Shown one piece after another: positions 8,663-17,290 of a stretch of 64,000 nucleotides of DNA. Where the stretch lies: contig NZ_JAPKNH010000007.1 of NCBI RefSeq assembly GCF_026344005.1, positions 238,891 to 302,890 of the forward strand, read 5' to 3'. How positions within the stretch are numbered: position 1 is the stretch's first letter; the number at the start of each line of letters is the position of its first letter. The notes under the pieces are model-generated. The model was given only the letters and a program-made list of their open reading frames with translations, was not told the origin of the DNA and ran no database searches. Position numbers and translations under genes: made by a program. Source of the DNA: Kaistia terrae (lineage in GTDB: Bacteria; Pseudomonadota; Alphaproteobacteria; Rhizobiales; Kaistiaceae).

Positions 8663-9661
8663 ATGGCCGACACCACGCAAACAGCCGGAGGCGCGCTCGC
8701 GTCTTCGGCACTTTTTGGCGACATCTGGCGCAATGGCCTGTTGGCTGCGGCAAGCTGGTTACTGGCGGCGGCCGTCACGGTCGGCTTCACCGATGTCGTG
8801 CCCTGGGGCCAGACGAAGCTGTTCGCCCTGCTGCTGGTGATCGGCGCCGGCGCTTTCCTCGAGCTCGCCTTCACCGTCCATCGTCTCGGCGCCATCGGCC
8901 GCAAGCTGGTCCATTACGGACCGTGGTGGATCGCGCTCGGCCTCTGGCTGGCCGCCTGGGAGGTCTCGACCGCCAAGCTCGGCTGGCTGCCAAAACCGTT
9001 CTTCTCGCCTCCGCAGGGGCTGCTGCATGTCTATCTGACGGACTGGGACCGGCTGCTGGTCTGCGTGCTTTATTCGCTGCGCCTCTGGGGCCTCGGCTTT
9101 TTCTCCGGTATCGCCATCGGCTTCATCGTCGGCGTCGCGCTCGGCTGGTCGAAGCGCTTCAGCTATTGGGGCATGCCGCTGCTGAAACTGATCGGACCGG
9201 TGCCTGCCAGCGCCTGGATCCCCAGCGCCTTCTTCATCTTCCCGACCACCTTCGGCGCGTCGATCTTCCTGGTGGCGCTCGCGTCGGGCATTCCGGTGAT
9301 CATCCTGACCGCCTCCGGCGTCGCCTCAGTCAACCGCTCGCTTTACGACGTCGCCCGAACGCTCGGCGCCGACCGGCGTTTCCTCGTGCTGAAGGTGGCG
9401 ATCCCGGCGGCGCTGCCCAACGTCTTCGTCGGCCTGTTCATGGGCCTCTATTCCTCCTTCGCCGTCCTCGTCATCGCCGAGATGCTCGGCGCCAAATACG
9501 GGCTCGGCTGGTATCTGCAGTTCCAGACCGCCTATTCGGCCTATGCCAATGTCTATGCCGCGTTGATCCTGATGGCGCTGCTTTGCTCGGGGCTGGTCAA
9601 GCTGCTCTTCGTCGGACGCGACCGCCTGCTCGGCTGGCAGAAGGGGATCGTGCAATGGTAG
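8663..9661 (+). CDS. ABC transporter permease (SsuC/TauC type) with extended N-terminus
   Basis: A 332-residue inner-membrane permease. The C-terminal 220 residues carry the BPD_transp_1 core with the EAA-type loop around DVARTLGADRRFLVLKVAIPAALP. The first 100 residues add two or three extra hydrophobic segments (LLAAASWLLAAAVTVGF, LFALLLVIGAGAFLELAF), so it is longer than a typical SsuC of about 260 residues. It starts 7 bases after the binding-protein stop and overlaps the ATPase start by 7 bases, so the three are one translational unit. Confidence 0.9.
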   Translation: MADTTQTAGGALASSALFGDIWRNGLLAAASWLLAAAVTVGFTDVVPWGQTKLFALLLVIGAGAFLELAFTVHRLGAIGRKLVHYGPWWIALGLWLAAWEVSTAKLGWLPKPFFSPPQGLLHVYLTDWDRLLVCVLYSLRLWGLGFFSGIAIGFIVGVALGWSKRFSYWGMPLLKLIGPVPASAWIPSAFFIFPTTFGASIFLVALASGIPVIILTASGVASVNRSLYDVARTLGADRRFLVLKVAIPAALPNVFVGLFMGLYSSFAVLVIAEMLGAKYGLGWYLQFQTAYSAYANVYAALILMALLCSGLVKLLFVGRDRLLGWQKGIVQW

Positions 9662-10449
9662 CGGTCCTCGCCTCGGCTCCTGAGCCTGTCACGACCGGCC
9701 TCGCCATCGAACTGCGCAACGTCTCGCACGCCTATGACCTGCCATCCGGCCGGCTGGCGGTGCTGGAAAACATCGACCTCGTCATCGAGCCGGGCACCTG
9801 CGTGGCGCTGCTCGGTCCGTCCGGCTCCGGCAAGTCGACGCTGTTGCGCCTCGTCGCCGGGCTCGAACAGCCGGAGACGGGCAGCGTGCTCGCCGATGGC
9901 GTGCCGGTGGAAAAACCCGATCCATCCCGCGTGCTGGTTTTTCAGGATCCGACGCTGTTCCCCTGGCGCACTGTTCGCCGCAATGTTGCGCTCGGGCTTG
10001 AGGCGCAGGGCCGGCTCAAGACGGAAGGCCACCGCATCGACGAGGCGATCGCCCGCGTGCGCTTGACCGAATTCGCCGACGCCTTTCCGCACCAGCTTTC
10101 CGGCGGCATGGCGCAGCGTGCGGCGCTTGCCCGCGCGCTCGTCAACGATCCGCGCCTGCTGTTGCTCGATGAACCGCTCGGCAAGCTCGACCAACTGACC
10201 CGCCTCACCATGCAGGGCGAATTGCTGTCGCTCTGGCAGCAATCCGGCTTCACCGCGCTGCTCGTCACCCATGATGTCGAGGAGGCGCTGCTGCTCGCCG
10301 ATCGCGTCATCATCTTTAGCGATCGGCCGGCCCGCATCCTTGGCGAGCGGCGCGTCGAGCTTCCCCATCCGCGCCATCGCGGCGGCGCCGAGCTGATCGC
10401 GCTGCGGCGCGAGATCCTGCAGCTTCTCGGCGTCAGCGAGGCGATATGA
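9655..10449 (+). CDS. ABC transporter ATP-binding protein (SsuB/TauB type)
   Basis: A 264-residue nucleotide-binding subunit. Walker A is GPSGSGKST at residues 54-62, the Q-loop is VFQDPTLFPW, the signature is LSGGMAQRAAL, and Walker B is LLLLDEP with Asp172-Glu173, followed by the H-loop VTHDVEEAL. The ATG at 9655 overlaps the permease stop, and the gene end overlaps the next start (ATGA). It powers the import system formed with the two preceding genes. It is the only complete single-domain ABC ATPase in this half of the window. Confidence 0.95.
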   Translation: MVAVLASAPEPVTTGLAIELRNVSHAYDLPSGRLAVLENIDLVIEPGTCVALLGPSGSGKSTLLRLVAGLEQPETGSVLADGVPVEKPDPSRVLVFQDPTLFPWRTVRRNVALGLEAQGRLKTEGHRIDEAIARVRLTEFADAFPHQLSGGMAQRAALARALVNDPRLLLLDEPLGKLDQLTRLTMQGELLSLWQQSGFTALLVTHDVEEALLLADRVIIFSDRPARILGERRVELPHPRHRGGAELIALRREILQLLGVSEAI

Positions 10450-10784
10450 GCCAGCGCGTTTCCCGGAGCGATGTCGTTGCAACGACGCTACTTTTCGCCG
10501 GGATCGTGTCGCTCGTCGTCGCACTCGCCTGGTGGGGTCTCGTCTTTGGCAATGTGGCGGCGAATACCAGCCTTTCGATCCAGGCGGCGGTGCCTTGCCT
10601 CGTCAACACCTCGGACCTTTGCTCGCTCGCCATGTCGCTCTGCGGCGCAGGTCACTGGTTTGGCATCACCCGCTACTGGGAAGGACTGTTCTGGGCCGGA
10701 GCCGCGCTGACGATGGCCGCCGCGGCATTCCAGTTCGTCGGGGCGAGGGCGGGAACAGGATCGCAACTGGGCGGGAAGAATTGA
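10446..10784 (+). CDS. Small two-helix membrane protein translationally coupled to the transporter
   Basis: A 112-residue protein starting in an ATGA overlap with the ATPase stop, so it belongs to the transporter operon. It has two hydrophobic segments (TLLFAGIVSLVVALAWWGLVF and LFWAGAALTMAAAAFQFVGA) flanking a loop with four cysteines or cysteine-like positions (VPCLVN, DLCSLAMSLCGAG) and GHWFGITRYW. The loop probably faces the periplasm and could form a disulfide. I do not recognise the family. Accessory transporter subunit is a guess from coupling. Confidence 0.75.
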   Translation: MSQRVSRSDVVATTLLFAGIVSLVVALAWWGLVFGNVAANTSLSIQAAVPCLVNTSDLCSLAMSLCGAGHWFGITRYWEGLFWAGAALTMAAAAFQFVGARAGTGSQLGGKN

Positions 10785-10953
10785 AATGGATTTTCCTGCA
10801 TTTTGCCCGTTTCGTGAGCAGCCATGCTTCGCCATTCATCGATGTTGATGGAATGATCATCGAAGTCTCGCGGGGCTGAGCCGCACGGTTTGCAGAATAA
10901 ACAACAATTGATTGAACCCAGACGGGCATGGCCCGTTCGAGGAATGATGAATC

Positions 10954-11997
10954 ATGGCGATTTTTAATCGAAATATTGTGACGAAGACTGTCGCTACGCT
11001 TGGCGCCTTGCTGGTCTCGGCGTCGATGCTGGCTGGTGCGGCGCAGGCCGGCGAGACGCTCGACAAGATCAAGTCGCGCGGCCAGATCAAGGTCGGCGTC
11101 GGCACGCTGCCCGGCTTCTTCTCGCCCGACAGCAACGGCAAGTGGCAGGGCTTCTTCATCGATTTCGGCCGTGCGCTGGCGATCACGGTCTTCAACGATC
11201 CGGACAAGGTCGAGTTCACTTCGTCCTCGCCGCAGCAGCGCTTGCCGGCCCTGCAGGCGGGCGAGTTCGACGTGCTCCTCTCGGGCGTGACGCAGACCAT
11301 CACCCGCTCGTTCAAGCTCGGCTTCCATTTCGGCCCGATCATCTTCTATGACGGCCAGGGCCTGCTGGTCGCCAAGTCGCTTGGCGTCACGAAGGGTTCG
11401 GAACTCGACGGCGCCACCATCGGCGTCCAGAGCGGCACGACCGGAGAACTCAACATCGCCGACTTCTTCCGCAAGAACGACAAGAAGTTCACGCCTGTCG
11501 TCATCGAGGACACCAAGGAATTCGTCTCGGCGCTGGAGACCGGCCGCGTCGACGCGCTGACGCAGGACGCGTCCGATCTCGCGCTGAAGCGCGCGCAGTT
11601 TGCCAAGCCGGATGAATTCCTGCTGCTGCCGGAGCGCCTGTCGAAGGAGCCGCTGGCGCCCGCCATCCGCGCCGGCGACGACCAGTGGCTCGAAATCGTC
11701 AACTGGACCGTCTATGCGACGATCCAGGCAGAAGAGTTCGGCATCACCAAGGAAAATGTCGACAGCTTCCTGACCAGCGAAGATCCCGCGATCAAGCGCT
11801 TCCTCGGCGTCGATCCGTCGCTTGGCGAGGCGATCGGCCTCGATCCGAAGTTCGCCTACAACATCATCAAGAACCTCGGCAATTACGGCGAGATCTTCGA
11901 GCGCAATATCGGCAAGTCGACGCCGGTCGGCTTCGAGCGCGGCTACAACCAGCCCTGGACGCAGGGCGGCCTGCTCTATTCGCCGCCGTTCCGCTAG
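10954..11997 (+). CDS. General L-amino-acid ABC transporter substrate-binding protein (AapJ/BztA-like)
   Basis: A 347-residue periplasmic binding protein. A Sec signal peptide covers about 32 residues (LLVSASMLAGAAQA then GETLDKIKSRGQIKVGVG). The mature domain carries SBP_bac_3-type features and the AapJ-type ending NYGEIFERNIG, GYNQPWTQGG, LLYSPPFR. It follows a 169-base gap after the small membrane protein and is closely followed by two Aap-type permeases. AapJ proteins bind a broad range of L-amino acids; the true ligand here may be a sulfur-containing amino acid, judging by the neighbours (inference). Confidence 0.9.
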   Translation: MAIFNRNIVTKTVATLGALLVSASMLAGAAQAGETLDKIKSRGQIKVGVGTLPGFFSPDSNGKWQGFFIDFGRALAITVFNDPDKVEFTSSSPQQRLPALQAGEFDVLLSGVTQTITRSFKLGFHFGPIIFYDGQGLLVAKSLGVTKGSELDGATIGVQSGTTGELNIADFFRKNDKKFTPVVIEDTKEFVSALETGRVDALTQDASDLALKRAQFAKPDEFLLLPERLSKEPLAPAIRAGDDQWLEIVNWTVYATIQAEEFGITKENVDSFLTSEDPAIKRFLGVDPSLGEAIGLDPKFAYNIIKNLGNYGEIFERNIGKSTPVGFERGYNQPWTQGGLLYSPPFR

Positions 11998-12010
11998 GCG
12001 CAAAGGGTCC

Positions 12011-13177
12011 ATGACCGCGATCGGCCCGGACGCTACGGCGCCCGGCTCTCCTCTCCTGAAGAACCTTCTGGGTGAGCGTCCGCTCACCCAGATCTTTCTG
12101 TTTGTGGGCGTGCTGGCCGCCTTCGGCTTCCTCGGCCAGACCATGGCGACCAATATGGGCCGCGTCGGCATCACGCCCGGCTTCGCCTTCCTTTCGCGGC
12201 CGTCGAATTTCGAGATCGGCGAAACGCTGATCGCCTATTCGTCGCAAAGCAGCTTTGCCCGCGCCATCCTCGTCGGCCTGCTCAACACGCTGCTGGTGTC
12301 CGCCGTCGGCTGCATTCTGGCGACGATTCTTGGCGTTTCACTCGGGCTCGCCCGCATGTCGGAAAATCCGCTGCTTTCCGGCTCGGTCCGCGCCTATGTC
12401 GAACTGATCCGCAACACGCCGCTGCTGCTGCAGCTCTTCTTCTGGAGCGCCACGTTTCACGCCCTGCCAGCCGCGCGAAAAGCCTTCGAGCCGGTCGCCG
12501 GCGTCTATCTCTCCAATCGCGGCATCTATATCCCGGCGTTCCGTTTCGAAAGCGGCGCGGCCGAGGCGATCGCCCTGATCAGCCTCGCCGCGGCGCTGCT
12601 TTTGCCTCTGCTGCGACGCCGGTTCGCGCTGTCCGGCCGCATCGTCGCCACGCTTTCCTTAGCCGGCTTCTTTCTGGTCATTTTTACCCTTGCCTCGACA
12701 GGAAATCTGCGCGCCGAAATCCCATCGCTAAAGGGGTTCAACATCACCGGCGGCCTGTCGCTGACGCCGGAGTTCGCGGCGCTGCTGGTCGGGCTGGTCG
12801 TCAACGCCTCGGCTCTGATCGCCGAAATCGTCCGCAGCGGCATCCAGTCGGTTCCCCAAGGCCAATGGGAGGCAGCGCGCTCGCTCGGCCTGCATCGGGG
12901 CCTGATCTTCCGCAAGATCGTGTTGCCGCAGGCAATGCGGGTGATCACGCCGCTGATGACATCGAGCTATCTGAGTCTGACCAAGAATTCGAGCCTGGCG
13001 GTCGCCATCGGCTATCCCGATCTCGTCTCGATCATCAACACCGCCGCCAACCAGACCGGCCAGGCGCTGGAGACGATCTTGATCATGGCGGCGGTCTATT
13101 TGACCATCAGCTTCGCCGTCTCCTTCGCCATGAACCGCTACAATACGCGCTATGCCCTGAAGGGGCTCGGGCGATGA
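12011..13177 (+). CDS. Amino-acid ABC transporter permease, AapQ-like
   Basis: A 388-residue inner-membrane permease of the HisMQ/AapQ type. The long insert between the first membrane segments (VELIRNTPLLLQLFFW then a periplasmic loop) is typical of AapQ. The cytoplasmic EAA loop is around EAARSLGLHRGLIFRKIVLPQAMR. Start was taken at 12011 (MTAIGPDATAP), 13 bases after the binding-protein stop. The stop overlaps the next start by four bases (ATGA). Confidence 0.9.
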   Translation: MTAIGPDATAPGSPLLKNLLGERPLTQIFLFVGVLAAFGFLGQTMATNMGRVGITPGFAFLSRPSNFEIGETLIAYSSQSSFARAILVGLLNTLLVSAVGCILATILGVSLGLARMSENPLLSGSVRAYVELIRNTPLLLQLFFWSATFHALPAARKAFEPVAGVYLSNRGIYIPAFRFESGAAEAIALISLAAALLLPLLRRRFALSGRIVATLSLAGFFLVIFTLASTGNLRAEIPSLKGFNITGGLSLTPEFAALLVGLVVNASALIAEIVRSGIQSVPQGQWEAARSLGLHRGLIFRKIVLPQAMRVITPLMTSSYLSLTKNSSLAVAIGYPDLVSIINTAANQTGQALETILIMAAVYLTISFAVSFAMNRYNTRYALKGLGR

Positions 13178-14307
13178 CGATGGCGCTGTCGGAATCCATC
13201 CGTCGCTCCCCCGAACGCAATCGGCTCACCGGCTCGGCGCGTTGGGCGCTCTGGCGGCGCGGCCTGTTCGGCTCGCCGGTCAATCTGGCCATCACGCTCG
13301 GCTTCGTCGCTTTCGTGCTGTTCGTCGTCGCGCCCTTCCTGCGCTGGGCGCTCATCGACGCCACCTGGTCCGGCACGGCCAAGGATTGCGCCGAACGCTC
13401 CGGCGCCTGCTGGGCCTTTATCGCCGAGAAGAGCCGCTTCATCCTGTTCGGCCTCTATCCGAACGACCGCGATTGGCAGGCGGCGATCGCCGTGGCCCTG
13501 GTGGGCTCGCTTGTCGTCGCCACCGGCATGCCGCGCTTCTGGAACCGCCGCCTCGTCCTCGTCTGGATTGTTGTCCTCGGCGCGGCTCTTGCGGTTATGT
13601 CCGGCGCGCTCACCCGCCAATTGGTCCCGACCGACAAATGGGGCGGCTTCCCGTTGACGGTGCTGCTCTCGGTCATCGGCTTTGCCGGCGCGTTTCCGCT
13701 CGGGATCGCGCTGGCGCTGGCGCGGCGGTCGAAGATGCGGCTGCTGCGCTGGATGGCGGTCGCCTTCATCGAGGTGATGCGCGGCGTGCCGCTGATCGCC
13801 GTCCTTTATGTCTCGACGCTGATCTTCCCGTTGATGCTGCCGGCCGGTGCGGCGATCGACAAGCTCGCCCGGGCGCAAATCGCCATCATCCTGTTCGTCG
13901 CCGCCTATATGGCCGAGATTGTCCGCGCCGGTCTGCAATCCCTGCCGGCTGGCCAATATGAAGCGTCTCGCTCGCTCGGGCTTTCCTGGGCCACGACGAT
14001 GCGGCTCGTCGTCCTGCCGCAGGCGCTGCGCGCGGTCATTCCGGCCTTCGTCAATCTCGGCATCGGCCTGTTCCTCGATACGACGCTGGTGATCGTCATC
14101 GGCCTGTTCGACTTCCTGAATACAGCGCGAGTGGCAGCGACCGACGTCAACTGGAACGGCTTTTATAGCGAAGCCTACACCTTCGCCGCGCTGATCTATT
14201 TCAGCCTGAGCTACGCCGCCTCGCGCTACAGCCTCTGGCTCGAAAGCCGGCTGCGGGTAGGCCATGCCAACCGCGAAGGCACGCGCCACAGGACGCGCTC
14301 CGCTTGA
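13174..14307 (+). CDS. Amino-acid ABC transporter permease, AapM-like
   Basis: A 377-residue permease pairing with the preceding AapQ-like protein. It has an AapM-type organisation: N-terminal segment, periplasmic insert with conserved-looking TAKDCAERSGACWAFI, then the core with EVMRGVPLIAVLYVST and the EAA loop EASRSLGLSWATTMRLVVLP. The ATG at 13174 lies in an ATGA overlap with the previous stop. An AapP ATPase would normally come next, but the following DNA is non-coding and then a BrnA-like gene, so the ATPase must come from elsewhere. Confidence 0.9.
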   Translation: MTMALSESIRRSPERNRLTGSARWALWRRGLFGSPVNLAITLGFVAFVLFVVAPFLRWALIDATWSGTAKDCAERSGACWAFIAEKSRFILFGLYPNDRDWQAAIAVALVGSLVVATGMPRFWNRRLVLVWIVVLGAALAVMSGALTRQLVPTDKWGGFPLTVLLSVIGFAGAFPLGIALALARRSKMRLLRWMAVAFIEVMRGVPLIAVLYVSTLIFPLMLPAGAAIDKLARAQIAIILFVAAYMAEIVRAGLQSLPAGQYEASRSLGLSWATTMRLVVLPQALRAVIPAFVNLGIGLFLDTTLVIVIGLFDFLNTARVAATDVNWNGFYSEAYTFAALIYFSLSYAASRYSLWLESRLRVGHANREGTRHRTRSA

Positions 14308-14534
14308 GAAGAGACGAGTGCCCGAACTGAGCTCAATTGACTTCAACGAGCATGTGGCTTGGCATAGAAGATGGAAGCCGCGACATCGCAGGCATGCGCC
14401 CGCTCGGCGTTTGACTTTGCCGACAGCAATCCTCTTGATGGATTGCAGGGCGGGCGTCGGACAAGCCTTGTCCGGTCGGCCCGCACTGGCGCCCGCACGT
14501 TGCCGACGGCGGAATGAAACCGAGGAAGAAAACG

Positions 14535-14795
14535 ATGTCGTCAGACAGGCCCCGTCGCCCCCAGGATCCTTTCGCGGCCGCAGAGGCGATGTTCGCCAAG
14601 AAGAAGCGCGCACCGGACATCAAGCCGAGTGCGCTCCCGAATGTCAGAGAACCCGTCTCGCTCAGGATAGATCGCGACGTGGTCGAGCATTTCCAAGCCG
14701 ACGGTCCCGGCTGGCAGGATCGAATGAACGACGCGTTGCGCGCCGCGGCTATCGCCGATGGTCTGGTCGCGACATCCACCGACGCCGAGACTTGA
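14535..14795 (+). CDS. BrnA-like (DUF4415) antitoxin, apparently without its toxin
   Basis: An 86-residue protein with a basic, disordered N-terminal part (DRPRRPQDPF, KKKRAPDIKPSA) and the DUF4415/BrnA C-terminal pattern VSLRIDRDVVEHFQADGPGWQDRMNDALR, a ribbon-helix-helix-type DNA-binding antitoxin. ATG at 14535 was chosen because GAGGAAG lies 7 bases upstream; an in-frame ATG at 14514 has no site. BrnT toxin genes normally precede brnA by a few bases; the 227 bases upstream are too short for one. It may be a solitary regulator. Confidence 0.75.
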   Translation: MSSDRPRRPQDPFAAAEAMFAKKKRAPDIKPSALPNVREPVSLRIDRDVVEHFQADGPGWQDRMNDALRAAAIADGLVATSTDAET

Positions 14796-14880
14796 CCAAA
14801 GGCGGGATAGCGCTCTCGATCTGCAGATCAAAGTCAGTCCTGGGAACATTGCGACGCGGATGGCGGTGACCTACCTCGGA

Positions 14881-16077
14881 TCACTCGGGATACGTCTCAA
14901 CCCCGTCCGGCGTCGACTTGTGGAAGAGAATGAAAGCTAAGGGATTGCCGGGCTCTGCCATTGCGTCGCTACGCAGGCCTGCGACCTCTCCGGCTACGCT
15001 GCTCGTATATTCAGCAACCACTTCGCCGAAACTGTTGCGCTGAACGGCCACCTTTTGTCCGGCTTCGATCTTGTCGTTGAGCTTGACCAAAAGCTCGACC
15101 AGGCCGCCTTGGGTAGCGAGGATCGGAAGCGCACTGTTGCCGATAAAGACTCCCACATCCTTGCCGGTACGTCCCATTGGCCCGGCCAGGATGCCGTAAT
15201 GCTTGAGGACGTTCATTGTGCCCTCCACGAACAGGGAGGCCATTTCGAGGTCCAGCACACGGGCAGCGCCGATCTCCGGGCAGAAGGCCGGGATGCCTGC
15301 GTCGACAAACGCATTGTGCAGGACGCCCGGATAGACATGGTTGTCGAAAACCTGGCCGACCGGGTACAGGTCCACCATTGCCTTGATCTCGGGCACATCC
15401 ATGCCGGCAATATTGAATGCCGAGACTTCGAATCCTGTTGTCCCGGTATGGAAGTCGATTGCGGCGTCGGCGTTAGGCCGCAGCAGTCGGTTGAACAGGA
15501 GGCCCGCGTGCCGGCTCGGCGCGGTGATACCGTTCTCGTTCCCGGGCCACTCCCGATTCATATCGATCAGATCATTGCCCCTGCCAAAATTGGGCCATCT
15601 GCGCTGCATGTTTTCTAGCGCCGGGCGGGCGACGTCCGTGACGGCCATGACCGTGCCCGACATCTGTGCCGGATCGAGCCCATTCATCACCGACTGAACC
15701 GTATGGATGGAACTCATCTCGTCGCCATGCACTCCGCTCACCAGAACGACGCGCTTGCCGGGCTTTGCCCCCCTCGCGACAGCCACCGACACATACCAGA
15801 ACTGCCCGGTCTGCATCTCCACGCCCTGAAAATACAAAAGATGCTTCTGCCCGGGCTCCAGGTCGTTGACGTTGAGGGTGCTGACGACCTTCTTCCCCTG
15901 AATGGCGTCGCCTGTGAAGACGGTGCCATGCGGAGCAGCAGAGGCCGTCCCGTCCGCCGGCGGTGTAGCGTCCTGAGCGTTAGCGCTGCTGGCGCCAGCC
16001 GCAGTCGCGCTCACCGCAGCAAGGGAGGCAATCATGAAATCGCGCCGATCAAGGCCTTCATTGGGTTCGGTTGGCAT
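14881..16077 (-). CDS. Exported succinylglutamate desuccinylase/aspartoacylase-like (M14) zinc hydrolase
   Basis: A 398-residue M14-superfamily protein. A Tat-type signal begins the chain (LDRRDFMIASLAAVSATAAGA). Zinc ligands are visible as His117 and Glu120 in SGVHGDEMSS and His210 in IDFHTGTTG. A C-terminal beta-rich domain (EAGQKVAVQRNSFGEVV) is typical of this family. Such enzymes hydrolyse N-acyl amino acids; here the signal implies a periplasmic substrate. The start at 16077 has AGGAGG about 9 bases upstream; 16086 is an alternative. It faces the island of small genes without evident operon partners. Confidence 0.88.
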   Translation of the reverse strand: MPTEPNEGLDRRDFMIASLAAVSATAAGASSANAQDATPPADGTASAAPHGTVFTGDAIQGKKVVSTLNVNDLEPGQKHLLYFQGVEMQTGQFWYVSVAVARGAKPGKRVVLVSGVHGDEMSSIHTVQSVMNGLDPAQMSGTVMAVTDVARPALENMQRRWPNFGRGNDLIDMNREWPGNENGITAPSRHAGLLFNRLLRPNADAAIDFHTGTTGFEVSAFNIAGMDVPEIKAMVDLYPVGQVFDNHVYPGVLHNAFVDAGIPAFCPEIGAARVLDLEMASLFVEGTMNVLKHYGILAGPMGRTGKDVGVFIGNSALPILATQGGLVELLVKLNDKIEAGQKVAVQRNSFGEVVAEYTSSVAGEVAGLRSDAMAEPGNPLAFILFHKSTPDGVETYPE

Positions 16078-16405
16078 AACGGACATTCCTCCTGAGCCGC
16101 CGAATCCGGGCGGTCGCACTGTTGAACCATAACAATACATAACGTCCCCGCGTTGCGACCACCGCCGAGCCTTCCCGGCCTCCCGTTCGGAACGCTGAAG
16201 GACGCCAGGTCGGCAGTCCGGCGTAGGCCGGAATGCCGTTTCCCGAGTCAGGCGGAGTCGATGGCCGTGTCTGCTCGCGGCCGCCACCTGAGAACGGCTA
16301 GCCCCCGAATTCCCGCTAGCAAGCTCCGTAGGCCATTTCTGCCTGATGTGACTTTTGGCTCGCGCGTGTGCATGTACGCGCACGCGGCAACTGCTCGGTC
16401 TTCTA
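16078..16405. other. Non-coding stretch bordering the small-gene island
   Basis: A 328-base region holding the promoter of the minus-strand M14 gene near 16086-16150 and, beyond that, the left edge of the AT-richer island. I see no convincing reading frame, RNA gene or direct repeat. The base composition falls clearly towards 16406. Confidence 0.4.
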
Positions 16406-16807
16406 TCAGCCCGGCGTTCTTATCTCATTCGAACACCATGATATGGTTGACGCGACGACATGGCAGGGCGACCTCTTTAGTTCGTCCAAAGAAGTCGGGG
16501 TATCCGCGAAATCGCCAAATTCAACCCCGATCCACTTATCCCGCGCCAAAATATGCAGCCCATTAGATAGGACGTCGTAGCTAATCTGGCTTGATCTGAA
16601 ATATTCAAAATGAACTACATCAGACAGTATCAAGTGAACTGTGCTCCATCCGCTATCCATGGCCTCAAGATCAATAGTGTCGATATGGATATCAAAAAAC
16701 GGGCTAGATCTGTTTAGGCCGATGCGCCATCGCCTCACTACCCCATCATTGAACGAGTTAAATCGCTCAAGCCAATTTGGAATTTCTTGAGTACTTAGTT
16801 CTCTCAC
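16406..16807 (-). CDS. Hypothetical protein, immunity-like
   Basis: A 133-residue acidic, soluble protein with no signal or membrane segment. It starts at GTG 16807 with GGAG about 9 bases upstream. Visible pieces are WLERFNSFNDGVVRRWRIGL near the N-terminus, alternating strands (FFDIHIDTIDLEA, VHLILSDVVHFEYF) and an ending rich in Trp and Ser. This beta-strand-rich layout with an early FNSFND segment resembles small immunity proteins, but I cannot name a family. AT content is above the flanking metabolic genes, suggesting transfer. Confidence 0.65.
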   Translation of the reverse strand: MRELSTQEIPNWLERFNSFNDGVVRRWRIGLNRSSPFFDIHIDTIDLEAMDSGWSTVHLILSDVVHFEYFRSSQISYDVLSNGLHILARDKWIGVEFGDFADTPTSLDELKRSPCHVVASTISWCSNEIRTPG

Positions 16808-16840
16808 GGTCGAAGGCTCCGTTGAATTCAGTTCGCCCAG

Positions 16841-17236
16841 CTAGACGCCGGAGCGGTCAATTGGCACAAGACCTTCGCTCTCGATGAGGGAAAGCATCTC
16901 CTTCGCGATAAGGCGGACATCGGCCATGGCGTGGTGCCCAAGAATCGCTTCTGCAGGCCCCAACTGTGGGACCTTTTGGACAGCGATGTTCAGCTTTCGA
17001 GCAAGGGCGAGCATCTGAAGGGAAAGCTGATCAGTGCCACGGCCCGTGTACAGGATTTGGTCCAGTCTGGAGTTGTCGAAAGTCGCAGTGAGAGCCTCTT
17101 CGAAGCTGGACATTTCGCCGCGGCCGTTGCCTGCCCAAACACGCTCCTGATACTCCGCGTCGGCAAACTCTTCGAGCCCCCAGATCAAGGCGCTCCGCGC
17201 ATGGGTCAAATGATGAGTGTTGCACACATCGCTCAC
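16841..17236 (-). CDS. Hypothetical protein in the immunity-like island
   Basis: A 131-residue soluble protein with the segment SALIWGLEEFADAEYQERVW near residue 15, FEEALTATFDNSRLDQIL in the middle, and a helical C-terminus (HHAMADVRLIAKEMLSLIE). No catalytic motif is evident. It precedes the 133-aa gene by 33 bases on the same strand, so the two may be co-transcribed. Small proteins with an ALxWxxEEFxD segment occur near toxin loci in actinobacteria and proteobacteria as far as I recall, but the match is only by eye. Confidence 0.65.
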   Translation of the reverse strand: MSDVCNTHHLTHARSALIWGLEEFADAEYQERVWAGNGRGEMSSFEEALTATFDNSRLDQILYTGRGTDQLSLQMLALARKLNIAVQKVPQLGPAEAILGHHAMADVRLIAKEMLSLIESEGLVPIDRSGV

Positions 17237-17290
17237 CGGAACGGATGACCAAGCACCATGGAAGAGGCTTTCGTGGCGACATAGGGAGTA

